A DNA stretch of 64,000 nucleotides from Dicaeum eximium. Lineage: Eukaryota > Chordata > Aves > Passeriformes > Dicaeidae. The notes under the pieces are model-generated. The model had not been told where the DNA came from. It saw only the letters and a program-made list of their open reading frames with translations, and ran no database searches. A program made the position numbers and the translations under genes. The stretch is from contig VWZP01006004.1 of the NCBI GenBank assembly GCA_013396995.1, positions 517,645-581,644 on the forward strand, read 5' to 3'. Positions 23,274 to 36,072 of the stretch are shown here, piece by piece; position 1 is the stretch's first letter; the number at the start of each line of letters is the position of its first letter.

Positions 23274-26200
23274 CTGCCAGGGAGGCAGTGGAAACCACTG
23301 CTGTCCTCTTTGCCTGGTACTAAAACATTCCTTGTACCACTGCCCACGCTATTAAGACAAATTTCAACCAGTGTAAAACCTTATTTCTGACAATGTTATT
23401 AAAGGGAGATTAGGCTTTTAATGAGACAGTTCCACAACTTAAGAAATTGAGGCTGGAAATTAAAAATCAGGAATTTCAGTGGCAACTAAGGATAACAGCA
23501 AGGTCTAAGTGCAACAAGAAAATCTGTCTGCTGTGTGGTGCAGCAGTCTTCACTTCCCACTCAGGCTTTGCTTTCTAACACCTTTTGCCACTTACTAAAT
23601 TTCTTGTTGCAGTTTTATTAGTTTTGAGGTATGAAGAAAATCTATATAAGTAACAATACAGGAAAATAAATGCACGACCTTTCCAAGTCACCTCTCAGTA
23701 GCTGCATTTCTAAGAACATCCTCAGCTTAGAGCAAAGGCATTTATTGCATACACCTAGATCCCTTCAACAAAAATTACTTTAAAGAAGGAAAGGGAACAT
23801 GTGCTGATCAAACAGAATACTCCATTAAATGGTGATGCAAGATTCCATGAGATACACATTGAAGGCCAGCAGAATTAATCTGTATAAAGGTATAAAATAA
23901 AACAGTACTACGGAGTTGTAAGATTTCCTGAATTCATGCACCTCAGCCAACTTACACAAGCCCTTACCTCTCTCTGCAACTCACTTTTTTCTACCACTGA
24001 AACTGCCAAACTCAAGAAAAAGACCAGCCACCTTCATGTGCTACTTCTACAAGGCAGTCACATTGAGATCTTGTACATCAAACTCAGTTAGGAAAGTGAA
24101 CAAAGCCAGGACAGACACCTCCACCTTGAATCTGTTGAATGTTTTAATGATTCAAGTGTAATTGTGAGGTTTCAGCTAAGCTTTTCTTTTTACTCTTTTA
24201 TAGTAATGTCTGCCTATCCTGCCAGGTTTCAAAATATAAACAGGGACTTGTTACCTACTTAAAGAGAAATCCTATCCAGTGTAACATTTATTAAGACACT
24301 ACTCAAAACACTGCCTGTATTCTCCCCTCTCTGTCTTCCTAGACATGAACTCATTCCTCCTTTGCTGTTTCATTCAACAAAACTCTTGTTTCTTGGTCCA
24401 TTTCTGCTGGTGAAATGCACAAGTTTGAGTGTTGGTAGGAAAACAACCATAACTACTTGACAAATACCTTAGGAATTGCAAGTTGCAATTATCAAAACAT
24501 CTCATGAGCTTTCACCTAAGTTTGTACCAGCCTAAAAGCTTGCTAGCAAACAGGAGTCATGCACGCAAGTTTCCTGTTTTAATATTCCTCCTCCTCCTTT
24601 TTTTAAGCAATATTGTTCTCATCCTTAGAAACAGGAAGTCATTACGTTAAAAATGTTTATACTAAATGAAAACACACATATTGCCATCAGTGACTATTGG
24701 GTGGTCTCAATCTGATTCCACTTTCTGACCAGCAAGTGCTTCCCTTGGAGAAATTATCAAAGCATGGCCTCAGAGACCAAAGATTGGAAAGGTATAAACT
24801 ATCAGCTACTATAATTACAGTTCAGGATTTAAAAAAATTTTTAGAAGACTTTATTATACCCCAACAAAACTCCCAAACATCTGTTTTCAGTAAGCATTTA
24901 AATAAATGTTTTTCCTGAACTGTATCAGAAATTGGCTGGTGCTGTGTGTTTCTTGGGATGAGGTCAGCAATGTGCATTAGTGCAGTAATTGCCATGTTTA
25001 TTTGTGACAGAGTGTGGTTGAAGGGGGAAATCCACAGCCCACTGGCATGCTCCACTGCAACCTTCAGAACCTGCAGCCTGTGAGCAGTGCCTCCAACACG
25101 CCAACGTCTGCTCATGCTCTTCTTATTCATAAACTCCTCATGCTTCTCTTGAATTTGATAAACATTAAAAAAAAACCCTTCATTTTACTACAGAGATGAT
25201 AATAATACATTGATGGGTGGCCCACAAAACTTCCCATGCACAGAACATCTGACTACAACTCTCCCCACACCAAGAAAAATCTGTCACTTGCGATTTGAGT
25301 TTATTGTCAAACTTACTACCGTTTGATTTTTATGGATATCAGTTACATCTCAGGAAAAACCCAACTTCAGTCCACCAGCACACATTTTCAATTGCTTCTT
25401 CAACACCACCTATCCTTATTACAGGAAAATGGACTTCCTCCCAACCTCAGTATTTTAATTATTAAATAATGGGAAGCAGTGAAGAATGCTTCTCAGAAGG
25501 GAGCTGCACAGCAGTTCCTCAGTGATCATGAGCACTTTCGGGAAACTTGAATGCTCTTCCAGCACGCCCACTTGCTTCCTGTGAACAACCAGCATGCAGA
25601 ATTATTTGGAGAGGTCTTCCAAAGTGCTGAGAACATGATTTCTGTGCATTTTGATGCTCTATGAATCACCAAGAACAGAACATGAAGCCAAGAAACAGTA
25701 AAGCGTGCACATACAACAAAATGAGTGCTGCTAAGACTAAAAATACCAAAATATACCCTGAAAATAGCAGGAAAAGACCAACAGGAAGCTACATATTATG
25801 CCACTTCCACCTGAGACTCTTAACTTTTGTTTGGACCTAGAGATCAATATGAATGTCAGGAATTAATAAAGCTAAGCAGTAGAGATCAGCTCTCCAGAGA
25901 CCAGCCACATCTGCTCAGCAATGCCAAGCTGCCAGCTGGACAGAGTCCCAAAAGCCTTTAAAGGGTCATCATGCACAGCAAAAGCTTGTACTCGAGTAAA
26001 AACCTTTTAGCTTAGCAACTAAAAAGGTAATAGATATTCCATTAATTACATTAAGTAATTAAGTCATGTTTAGCTCTGTTAATTAGGGTGCCTAATTTTA
26101 AAAGGTCTAACAGTTACAATATTTAAATTTCTGGTTTGTTTGGGTAATGCAAGAAAAATCTATTCTAAACCACTGTAATTTTTTTGACTCACTCAAAAAA

Positions 26201-29200
26201 AAGTTATGCTGTTAACAGAAAAGTTAATCAGTTCCAGTCAAGAGTCAAATAAATTATTACTTCTTGTGTACTGCATATTCTAAGCAACTTCAGTGTACGA
26301 ATAATCAGTTAAGAAATGCAAAATGAAAGACACCCCAGATCTCAGTCAAGATCATCAAGCTGGGTACAAATTGTCAAAATGCTCTTTCCTTGTGCACATT
26401 TGATAGGAGCCTGCTCAGGGAAGAAATAAACCCTGCAGCAGATGACATTTGCCTCCCTCCCCAGTGTGTCCCCCACTGACACACAAGGCCTGGCAGGGTG
26501 GAAAAGCTCCCATCGAGCTTTTGATACATGAAGCTATTTCTGAAATAACTGCTGGCCTACGTGGAAATTGCTCCTTCCAAGTATCTCAGATTCAGGGGTG
26601 CAGCACCATCCTCCCTCAGTTAAACACAGCTTCATCTCCAGCTTTTTCTACAGCTGCAGGTGGCTCAACTTTCATGTGACAAAGACACAGCTGACACCCT
26701 TCAGTACCTTGGCAGGCCAGTGCTGAGATCTGCTGTCTACAGCTGCTGAAACCCCACTGCTCCCAGGGCATCACAGCCCAACACTCTTTTTAATACAGGA
26801 TATCACACCTCTGATGTTTGCAAGGTGTTTCCAGCTTTTATCTTTGGGCTTGTTTCCAAGCAGAGCCCAAGAGGTGAGTCCAGGCTGGACCACTACAAAC
26901 CCACAGAGAGCTTGTTTTGTAAGCAAAGAAGCCACTTCTAAGAGCACACTTAAGATCAACCTGCTGAGATTAGTCTGAACAATTCATGTTCAGCACAGCA
27001 ACTGCAGGGCTGTCTATTTTAATAAAAGCAAATCACTGCTCCCAAATTTTACTCATAGCAGTGGCCACTACCAGAGGGTTACTACCAGTCCTGAAAGGAA
27101 GGCATTGTGTCTGTGAAGGTTTGTCACTGCACAGTAATGCTCTTTCTGGCCCCATGCAATGCATCAGGAACACTCCCAGCATCACAGTGCCACTACAGGG
27201 TGTGGGACACTCCCCATGAAGGCACCTGGAATTATCAGCCCCCATTCAATTAGCAAATTCAGCTACTAATTTTATATGCCTTTAAGCAGGACTTATAAAC
27301 CACACTACACAATGCCCCAGACCATCCATCTGGAAATGCAGATGTCATCTGCTCACCTTGGTAATCTGCTGCAAGGTTTTTCAGATGAAGATGTATTTCA
27401 TCTTGTGGTGCTATATAAATAAACAAAGTATTATAAACAATCATTTTATCTGACTGGGGTTATGTCATATGGTTTGCTTTCTCTGTGAAAGAAAACACGT
27501 ACATAAAGTGCAACCAGATGTTGTTGGCAGAGAATCCATTTAATATGGACTCATTTCTAAAAACATGATTACAGATGTGGCCTACATCCTGAACCCAGTG
27601 TTTAAGGAAAAATTCTCTCTATGTGGATTTCGCCCATTTTCTGTTTTCTCTAAGTCTCCTAACTCACAAAGAAAATGTTTCCTGGAACTGAAGAAGTTGC
27701 ATGCCCTCCTCTTTCAAAAATCCACCCAAAAATATAATTCAAGCACACCCTTATTAATAAAAAAAACCAAAAACCACCGAGCATGCTACTGAGGAAACCC
27801 TGCTTTGTAGCAGCTCACTGCTGTACCAGTGTGAGAAGGCAACGATGCAGGTTACAGCTAAGTCTAGACTGAGCTTCCTTGCTACGAACAATACTCAGCT
27901 AGGACTGCACCTGACTTGTAATTTGCTTTTCAAAGTGCAAAAATAGTTACTACAACTCTGCTTGCATAACTGCGGAAACTGTAGACACTCTAAGCAATTA
28001 TTTGTAGTGTTTTAAGTAAAAAAAAAATTAAAAGTCAACTGAAATATACCAAAGTTTTTGGTGAATAATATCATCCTTGAAATCTCTTACAAATTCAGAG
28101 AGCTCTCAAAAAGGCAATTAAAATATAAAATAAAGGTTTAATTGGTGTACTATAGGATTGCTTAGGATATAAAAGGTTGTTTAATTCTGATAAAACCTTG
28201 AGCAACCAACAAAAAGAAGAGAAACAAGAGATAAGTTTTAAATTCAAAATCAGTCAAGTCTGAATAAGAACTCCATTCTTTCATGCTTGTTGATTTATAA
28301 AATCCTATCTAGAGCCTCAAGAAAATTAGAATAAAGCTTAAACTCTTTTCAAAACAGGAGAGTAACAGTACAGAAAGACTGACTGTATCATTCCACATCT
28401 GAACCCAAGAGATTTTCACCATATTTGATATCCAAGTATTGAATTAATTAATAACAGTCCTCTTAACAAACACACTCCTGAACTGCATCAGACAAGTCCG
28501 TACTCATATGAACAGAAAACCCAATGCTTAAGAAAAATTGTCTCCCTATATAATCATTACTCTCACTCCACATCCATGATCATATAAAGTTAAACTAGTA
28601 AACCCCCCAAATGTTCAGTGGTTACTGAGATATTCCCTTAGCAATGTATTTATTGAAGGAATGAAAATACTTGAAAAGCCAGGTTAGTTAACTACCAGTG
28701 ACATCACTGAGAACCCACAGTTTAAAAGAAAGCAACCCCTTTCCCCAAATTATCTTTTGATTAGACCTTTAAAAAATAAAACAAAGTAACTCTTTCAGAG
28801 GACAGCGCCACTTAGGAGCACCTACATTTATTGGTAAAGCTCATATATTTGATTAATCTAGATTATCTTTTCCAAGCAAGGTATTAAAAAGGTCATATGA
28901 AATTATGAAAAAGTCAAAAAATAAAAATCAAAACGGAAAGTCCTACTTTCACCAAAGAAATTCTGTGTCAGATGATGTCAATGGAGCTGAAATTTTCAAA
29001 TCCTCTCACGACCAGCCAATGTCTAATCAACAGGTACCTTGCTACTTGCTTCTGGAGGCAGGAAGATGGGACAACTGGAATTTTACACAACTATTTAAAA
29101 TGTCCCAAGCGACCTTTAACAAGGGCTTTAAACATCTGTTTTGAGAATCAATTTCAACAGGATTAAATATATGTGTATGGTTGTATAAACACTGCCTTTA

Positions 29201-31451
29201 GTGGGGGAACCAGATTGATTTAAAGCACAGTCAGACCCAAGGGCTTGTTCAGAGAGGAAGCTCTGGCCGGGATGGACAAACAAATGCTGTGAGCCCAGAG
29301 GTGAGCAAAGCACTGGCTTCTGCTCCCCGAGGAAAAGGTTCTTTCAGTGAGGGAGGCTGCTGAAGTGCCCAAGCTCTGAAGCTCAGCTGTGCTCTCACCC
29401 AAGAGTTTCCAGCTACTTTGGTTTGTGGGCAGGCTGAGAGGCTCTGCCCACATGCAGCTATCTGCTGCATATTTAAAAATCACCTCCCAACTTCAGCTGC
29501 TACAGACTCACTTAAAAAAAGAGCCCTGATGTGCAGGTGCACTTACCTACTATCTATAACAGAAGCTTTGCTAGCAAAGCATTTTCTTTTAACATGAAAG
29601 AAACCCCAGTTTGAGAAGCCTACCTATGGATGGGGGTAGGAGAAACAAATGTAGGATGTAGGAAACAAATGAGGATGTGTGTATATTTATTTTCTTCAGA
29701 GGGAAAATGAATAAATGGAATTGCTTGAGAACCCAAAACCTTACAGGTGGTTTCTGGACATATTAATGAATCAATGGCAAAACCTTCATTCATCTACTAG
29801 TTGCCAACTACTTCACACAAAGGGTTTAACTGTTGCCAAGATAGGTGAACATGAACAGCTGTAACATCAGTATGGGATAAAATATCTTAAAAGGAGAAAA
29901 ATAACATACTGCAGCACTTACACAGCTTGCGCTAAAAAGTTCGACAAAAAAAAACAACTCACAGCCCAAGTCTTCTCAGAGATTAAACCAAAATGCAGAC
30001 AGAATATTTAAATATAAGAGCAATCTGAATAATGAGCTGAGAATTAACAGAGAGTTGCTATCTGGGTGTTCTGCTGAGAGGACCCACAGATGCAGGCCCC
30101 TCGTACCAAGAATCTGTATGCAGGCAGAATAACTCAAGTGTGCTGTTCACTGCTCTGCTGGGGCACCCTGACTGGCCAGCCAAGCCCCACTTGAGTTTGC
30201 CTTGTTTTCTCCAAATAGCAATTCAAAGCAGGAATGTGATTAAGGGGAAAGCCTTGGCTGGCCACAAATAGTGCTGTGAATAGCTCCTGCCCTTCTGCTC
30301 CCTTAAGAGCAGAGCCAAAGAAAGAGCTGAGGCTCAAGGGAAAGTCTCAGCAGCTGTGGGTCCGAGTCCAGTGCAAACTCCTCCCCATAAGATGCTACAA
30401 GGAAGTCACTGCACAGTGATGACAGTCCTACTTTCTGCTTTTATAACCACCACTTCTCAATGCTGATTTATGAAATACACCAAAGAGAGCACTCCAATTA
30501 GGAGGCTACACAATTGCACACTTTTGGTCATTTATGCTAGTTCAGTTTACCACAAAGAACAAACAACTACAAGATCAGATCCTCCTACAATAAGTAATGT
30601 CACTCAGACCTCTCAGGAAACTTAATTTCACACAACTGCAAGGTAAATAAATAATTTGAAGATATCAGCTGCAGCCTTTTATGTTTTTCACAACGAGTTA
30701 CACAACCTTGCAACCCTCAAAACCCACAGGTTCCTGTAGATGAGTAGGATTTTACAAAGCATCCGCACTTGTGTCACCTCTGGTCAGAAGCAGACATTGC
30801 AATAAATTTCTGGACAGACAAATCCTACTTTTACAAATGCTTCAATAACTTAGGCACTTCAGGGCAGACTTTTTTCCTTTCTTATGTAATGCCCATTGCT
30901 GGAATCCAGAGAAATATTTCCAAAATTTTGTCCTTGGGGCAATATGTAGTTTTACTCCTTCTATCAGCTTGCTTTCTTTCTTTCATCAGGCAGAATCTTC
31001 CTGTACCACATATGGCATAAAAAGACTGAAAACACTGTGTCCAATAAATTTGACCACAATGCACAGGACTGATGCACTGCAAGTGCTAATCTCAAATCAC
31101 ACACAGCTTTTTGCTCCATGATGAATCTAGTTCTCATCTTCCAAAGTGCTACATGTTACACCACTGTAAGGACTTTCATTTTTACAATTTTTACTTCTAA
31201 GCCAATAATGGTAGAAAAAATGCAGGAACAGAAATGAAAGTCTTGAACCCAGTGAACCCTAAAAAGAGAAAGAGCATTAGGAAAGCTTCTCCTAGATTTC
31301 TATGAGTAAAGAATTGGATAAGGTATATTGAAGAGCACGTGCAGAAATAGATGGGAAGAGGAAAGAGTTTTGTGTACTGGGTATGATTCAACCACTGCAT
31401 CCAATTTCACCAATGCACAAAGATGCAGAAGCTTTTGAGAATAAGAGTGGG
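23274..31451. other. Long AT-rich stretch without supported gene
   Basis: Eight kilobases with no recognised repeat and no exon I would defend. It contains the TAATTA cluster at 26042. Plus-strand composition stays C over G in most lines, as expected for intron sequence of a minus-strand gene. Short frames near 24.7-25.2 kb and 29.2-29.5 kb overlap on opposite strands and look accidental. Confidence 0.5.
26042..26098. promoter_or_regulatory. TAATTA cluster, possible homeodomain-bound element
   Basis: Three TAATTA cores lie within 44 bases (near 26043, 26056 and 26080), followed by TAATTTTA. TAATTA is the classical homeodomain core. Density at this level is unusual even for AT-rich DNA, but binding is not shown by the sequence. 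Confidence 0.25.
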
Positions 31452-31549
31452 GAAAAATACCCCAAAGCATTCTAAAATAATTAAAAGGACATTTACACAG
31501 GAAAAATACCCCAAAGCATTCTAAAATAATTAAAAGGACATTTAAACAA
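31452..31549. repeat. Recent 49-bp tandem duplication
   Basis: Two adjacent copies (31452-31500 and 31501-31549) differ at only two of 49 positions, both near the 3' end. The unit starts GAAAAATACCCCAAAGCATT and is not a simple-sequence repeat. Such similarity means a young duplication or recent homogenisation. It could be length-polymorphic in the species, or an assembly error. Confidence 0.95.
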
Positions 31550-32010
31550 CAGCTACAGTTTCAACTTCAGCCTTACTGTAGCATCTCTTAGTTTGTAAAT
31601 GTCAAAACTAATATTACGTTTTTTTCTCCTCTCTCCTTGAGAAGTATCTGCAGAAAACTGCAGCAGTGCACACTCTCTACTCCGAAACACCAATGTTCTG
31701 GCATAGCAGAGGCAGTGAGAAACAGAGAACATCATTCCCCTTCTGGCAGTGCTCAACATGAGAAAGAGAAAGCTACCAGCATACCCTGCGTTCTTGCCTC
31801 ACGCTGTATTTCTGGCTGACAGTCATTTATTTATAGAATCTCACTGCAAATTTGCTTGCATCCTGAAGTGCATTCTGATTATTTTATCTCTATTTTAGCA
31901 CATTTCAGTTAATAACATTTTATAAGTGTAGTAAAACACAAAATATACCAATAACAGCTAAGGGAGTTGCAGCAAGTGAGAGGCTACAGAAATGAAGGTC
32001 AGGTACTCAC

Positions 32011-32182
32011 TCTGCCAGAAAACAGCACTGCTTCTCACCAAGCATGAGCTCAATGCTTGGAATCTGTTTCAGCAACCCAGGCACAGCCAGGTCTGTTACA
32101 CTGGCTTTAGTGATAGTCCTTTCAGTGAATCTGGATGTCACCTGTTGGACTGACTGCTCTAACAGCATCTGAATCAAGGCAA
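32011..32182 (-). CDS. Candidate 172-nt exon
   Basis: The minus strand ends at a good donor (GCAGA followed by GTGAGT). Upstream, the frame is open for 56 codons from an AG at 32183, and beyond that to 32288. It includes LLEQSVQQVTSRFTERT, KASVTDLAVPGLLKQIPS and MLGEKQCCFLA. The residue mix looks coding and the length is normal, but the acceptor has a poor pyrimidine tract and its position is uncertain. Its trailing two bases do not directly join the next candidate on the left. The product is unknown. Confidence 0.3.
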
Positions 32183-35143
32183 CTTCCCGAGTAAGCCAGA
32201 ATTCAAAAGAAATGCATGAAGATAGGATATAATGATTAAAAGTATTGCCCAAATCGTTTGCTATTGGTCTCTCAGCTCCTTCAGACACTCAAACTGCCTC
32301 AATTTTAAACTCTGCTTAAAGTAAAATGAATGAAAGCCTATAAAAAAAGTTTGATGGAAAATCCAATATCAGCCAAATCTGGCATTGTTTGTTTCAGTTA
32401 TATGGAATCATTGTGTCCGGTCCTTGAATCCTCTTTATTATACGCTCATTTCCCCTGCCTGAAGAAACCTCTGTAACAGAAAACCCTCAGGAGCCGTAAT
32501 TTAACAAAGATAGCATCCAAACTTGATACAACGACTGTATGAATGAAGCCAGTAATCTGGGTATGGTTAGAGTTGAAAAAAAAATCGTTTCCAATGGACA
32601 AAATGAAAACTACATTTGATAATAAATCTTCTTTTTATGAGTAGGCTTAATACTCTTCCTCTTGGTACAAGAATGCAATACTGTCTTCCTTGCCAAGAAA
32701 CAAAAAAAGGACAGAAAACCCACACGCGACAAGAACTGTAAAAAACAGAATAAACTTCAGATACACAAAGTATTTTCAAAAAGTTCTCATTAAGCAGACT
32801 TTTTAAGAACATCAATACTTTAAACAAGTCTTCAGAAAGGCAGCAGAAGTCAGAGACACACCAGGGCTGGGGCAAAATGAGACAATTGCACAGGAATTAG
32901 TACAAAGCCCCTCAACACACTGTACTACTGCAAGAAAGCAACAGGCTATATGTGTGCAAGTGTGGCAGTCACACACAGACCTTGGGCTGGAAGATACCCA
33001 CACCACCTTTTTACCAAAAACATCAACCAGCTGAGAACCCAAAACAAACTGAGCTTAAATGAGGGTGGTGTTTGCACCCAAACCCAGGCACTGCTGCTCT
33101 GACAATGTGAACAGAGCAAAACTGCTGCTACTACTGCTTGTGAATTCAAAAGGTGCCCACTAGAACACACTCTCTCAGTAGCCATTTGGCTACTCACTTT
33201 TAGAATTCAGGGGCTCTGTTTTGGTTTATCTAACATGGAAATGCTACCAACAGAAACCAAGTTCACACTGGGGCAATACTGCAACAGGCAAAGTAATTTT
33301 CAGAAGCTCTTTCTGTTGAAGTCAGTATCAGGTCGTCCAACACGCTGACACAGCTAGAGATGTTATTTTTAAACACAGCCATAGTCTATTTAACTAAAGC
33401 ATCTTTACTCTGACTGAGCCAGTATTACTTTGATAAGACTCCTTAAGTCTCTACACTGAAGCCTGCATATCATATGAAACAGAGAAAATGCAAACTTTGG
33501 AAGACAATCCTTCACTGCAGCTAGAAGAGAAAAAAGGAGGAGAGAGGCACAGGAGAAAGCTGGGAGGACTGGCACTGAAGACAATAAAGGGATATCTGCA
33601 GGACAGCTCTTCACACTGGGAACTTCTATCATCCACCACCTGCACAGAGAGCCACTGGAACAATTTCAGTCAACTCCAACAGCAAACAGCTTTCTGCTGT
33701 TAGGAACTCAGCATTACACTTCTAAAACAATTCTTCTGCCAAGCTGGTTTCTAGCAACACCAGGTTTTCTTACACTTCACTTAACTGATGAGGACCTGGA
33801 TGGAAGGAGAAGAGAGGCAGTGGCATTGTCAAAGGCACATAAGAGGCTGCAAGCTAGAATTAAGCATTTTGGGGGCTCGCTGAGATATGCTAAGTAACTT
33901 ATTTGTGTACATTTTCTTCAATGGAATTCTGAATTCTTTATATATAAAGTTATCTTGTAAACATATGCAGAAGTTCATTGCTAGAACCAAGAGCAGCCCC
34001 ACCCTTCTCTCTCACCAAAGAAATAATTTGTTCTATACATATAGACAGTGTGGCCTACTTGATGTAATAAAGTTCTTCTATTGGCAGTATTTAGCCTCCA
34101 CTTCTTACACGTAACTGATGAAATAGAGAAAAAGTAAGAGAAGCAATGGTATACACTACTCAGTGGTGCAAACCTTTGAATTTTACTATAGAAAGTTTAG
34201 TTGTGCATCTTGTGCTATGCATGGATACTGCAGGCTCTGGAGGCAAGGGAAGGCTGCTGTGGAAAGCAACACCAAGTGCCCCAAACCAGCACACCACACA
34301 GGACTGACACCCACTGGCAGCCACACAGAGCTGGGATATGGGAGCCACATGCAGCCTAGCATGCTGACACTATTTTAATTAAAATATTTTGAAATTATGT
34401 CGTTCTGCAGAAACATTGCATTTATCCCAGAATATCCCTTTAAACGTGACTGCTCCCCCTCAGATTCTGAGAGCTCTGGGAGGGTAAGGGGGAGCCTCGC
34501 AATCTGGGGGCTGCTACATTGTACCTCAAAGCCTAGAAAAATGGTGTGCTCAGCCTTGCTCTCCTACCAGTCAGTCCCCCTGCAGAAGCCATGGCTCAGG
34601 GACACCTTCCAGGTCCTTCCAGGTCCAGTTTTCGCTGCCTCCCAGCACTGCAGGCAGTGCCCAGCTGCAGAGCACCACCACACAAGGATTAAGGGCTGCA
34701 GTCCACCCAGTGCCCCCTCTTCCTGTCTCCCCTTTTCCCTGCTTCTCCCCTCTGCCTTCGACACCTTGTACACACCCTAGTGCTCACTCAACCCTCTCTT
34801 GAGTAATTCAACTTATTAAAGAGAGTCCATGCAGTCAAAGGGGGCAGAAGAGCTCTTCTGCTCCAATTCACAGGGAATTGCACAAGCTCAGCAAGCAGCA
34901 GGGCTTACACAGGAGAGGATGAGGCAGGACCACAGGGCCAGGAGGGAAGAGCAGGATATCCCCTTTAGCCTGGCTGTAATGTACAACCCAAATATTCCCA
35001 TCGGGTGGAAATCAGTCCTAGAGAGAAGTGACTGCATTAAAGGGTGATTATATTTATTGGAACGGTGACAATCAGACTTCTTACTCGACAGGGTTCTTAA
35101 ATAGGATTACAGGGCTTTAATTTGGCTCTTTAAATTGGTTTTG
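32183..35143. other. Non-coding stretch, no gene seen
   Basis: Overlapping frames on both strands (for example 32567-33197 minus and 34397-34780 plus, 127 codons) have no recognisable domain. A short 11-bp doubling (CCTTCCAGGTC) is seen near 34606. Confidence 0.45.
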
Positions 35144-35161
35144 GAGAGAGAGAGAGAGAGA
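35144..35161. repeat. (GA)9 microsatellite
   Basis: Nine uninterrupted GA units followed by A-rich sequence. Confidence 0.9.
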
Positions 35162-35970
35162 AACACAAAAAAAAGTTTAGAGAGAGGATGGAATAACCTT
35201 GGAGGGAGTACACTACATTATTCCATGTCAACCATAATAGCTTCCCTAGCACAAATATATGCTTGTGCACATTCTCCAAGTTAACTAATAAACAAAAGAG
35301 CCATAAAAAAGATAATTACTTACACTATGCATTTGCACACTGCAACCAGTAATTTCATAGCTTTAGTTCCATCTTTCAAGTATCACTTATATTGACAAGG
35401 AACAGTGGCAGCAGTGTATATAACAAAAGGAGTAAACAAATGACCTTTATCTGACTTTATTAAAGTAATAAAGGACAGACCTTTTTTTTTTTTAACTTAC
35501 TTCAAAGAGAGTTTTATAGCTAGCTACCAGCAGGGTGTGGACTGACGCTAAAAACTTTGAAATGGGTCCCTGTGAAATCTGAAACCAAAATACAGCAGAG
35601 GTCACCTCTCTGTGAAGAACTGCCTTGTCTGTATGTATACTATAAGCAAAGCTCTGTTAGCTCAGCCTCGGTAATAATGTAATTCAACTTAGCCCCTGGG
35701 AATAGCAACAACATCAGGTTTCCACTACAAAGATAAATTTACTGCACACAATATCTGTTACTATATATTTGCAGCATGTTTGATAGTAGCCAGACACTAG
35801 TGTTACATGGTATACCTCAAGCTATTTCCTCTTGTTAAAGGCTAACCTAGGGTAAAAATAAACTTTTGTTCTTACTCTCACCATTAGCCAATTCTTTTTA
35901 ATCAACATTGCACATACATTAGTTTTATGCAGTATACTAGCTAATATTAATAGGAAAGGAAGCAATAAAT

Positions 35971-36072
35971 TTGGGGGTTTTGGGGGGTTTTTTGTTTGTT
36001 TTTTTTTGTTTGTTTGTGGGTTTTGTTGTTTGGTTGGTTTTGGGGGTTTTTTGTTCGTTTGGGGTTTTTTTT
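35971..36072. repeat. G/T-only low-complexity tract (~100 bp)
   Basis: About a hundred plus-strand bases consist almost only of G and T (one C), with runs of five and six G separated by T runs, then repeats of GTTT type. On the minus strand it is an A/C-rich run. The G runs are mostly too far apart for a strict four-run quadruplex. It may have grown from a poly-A-like seed. Confidence 0.85.
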
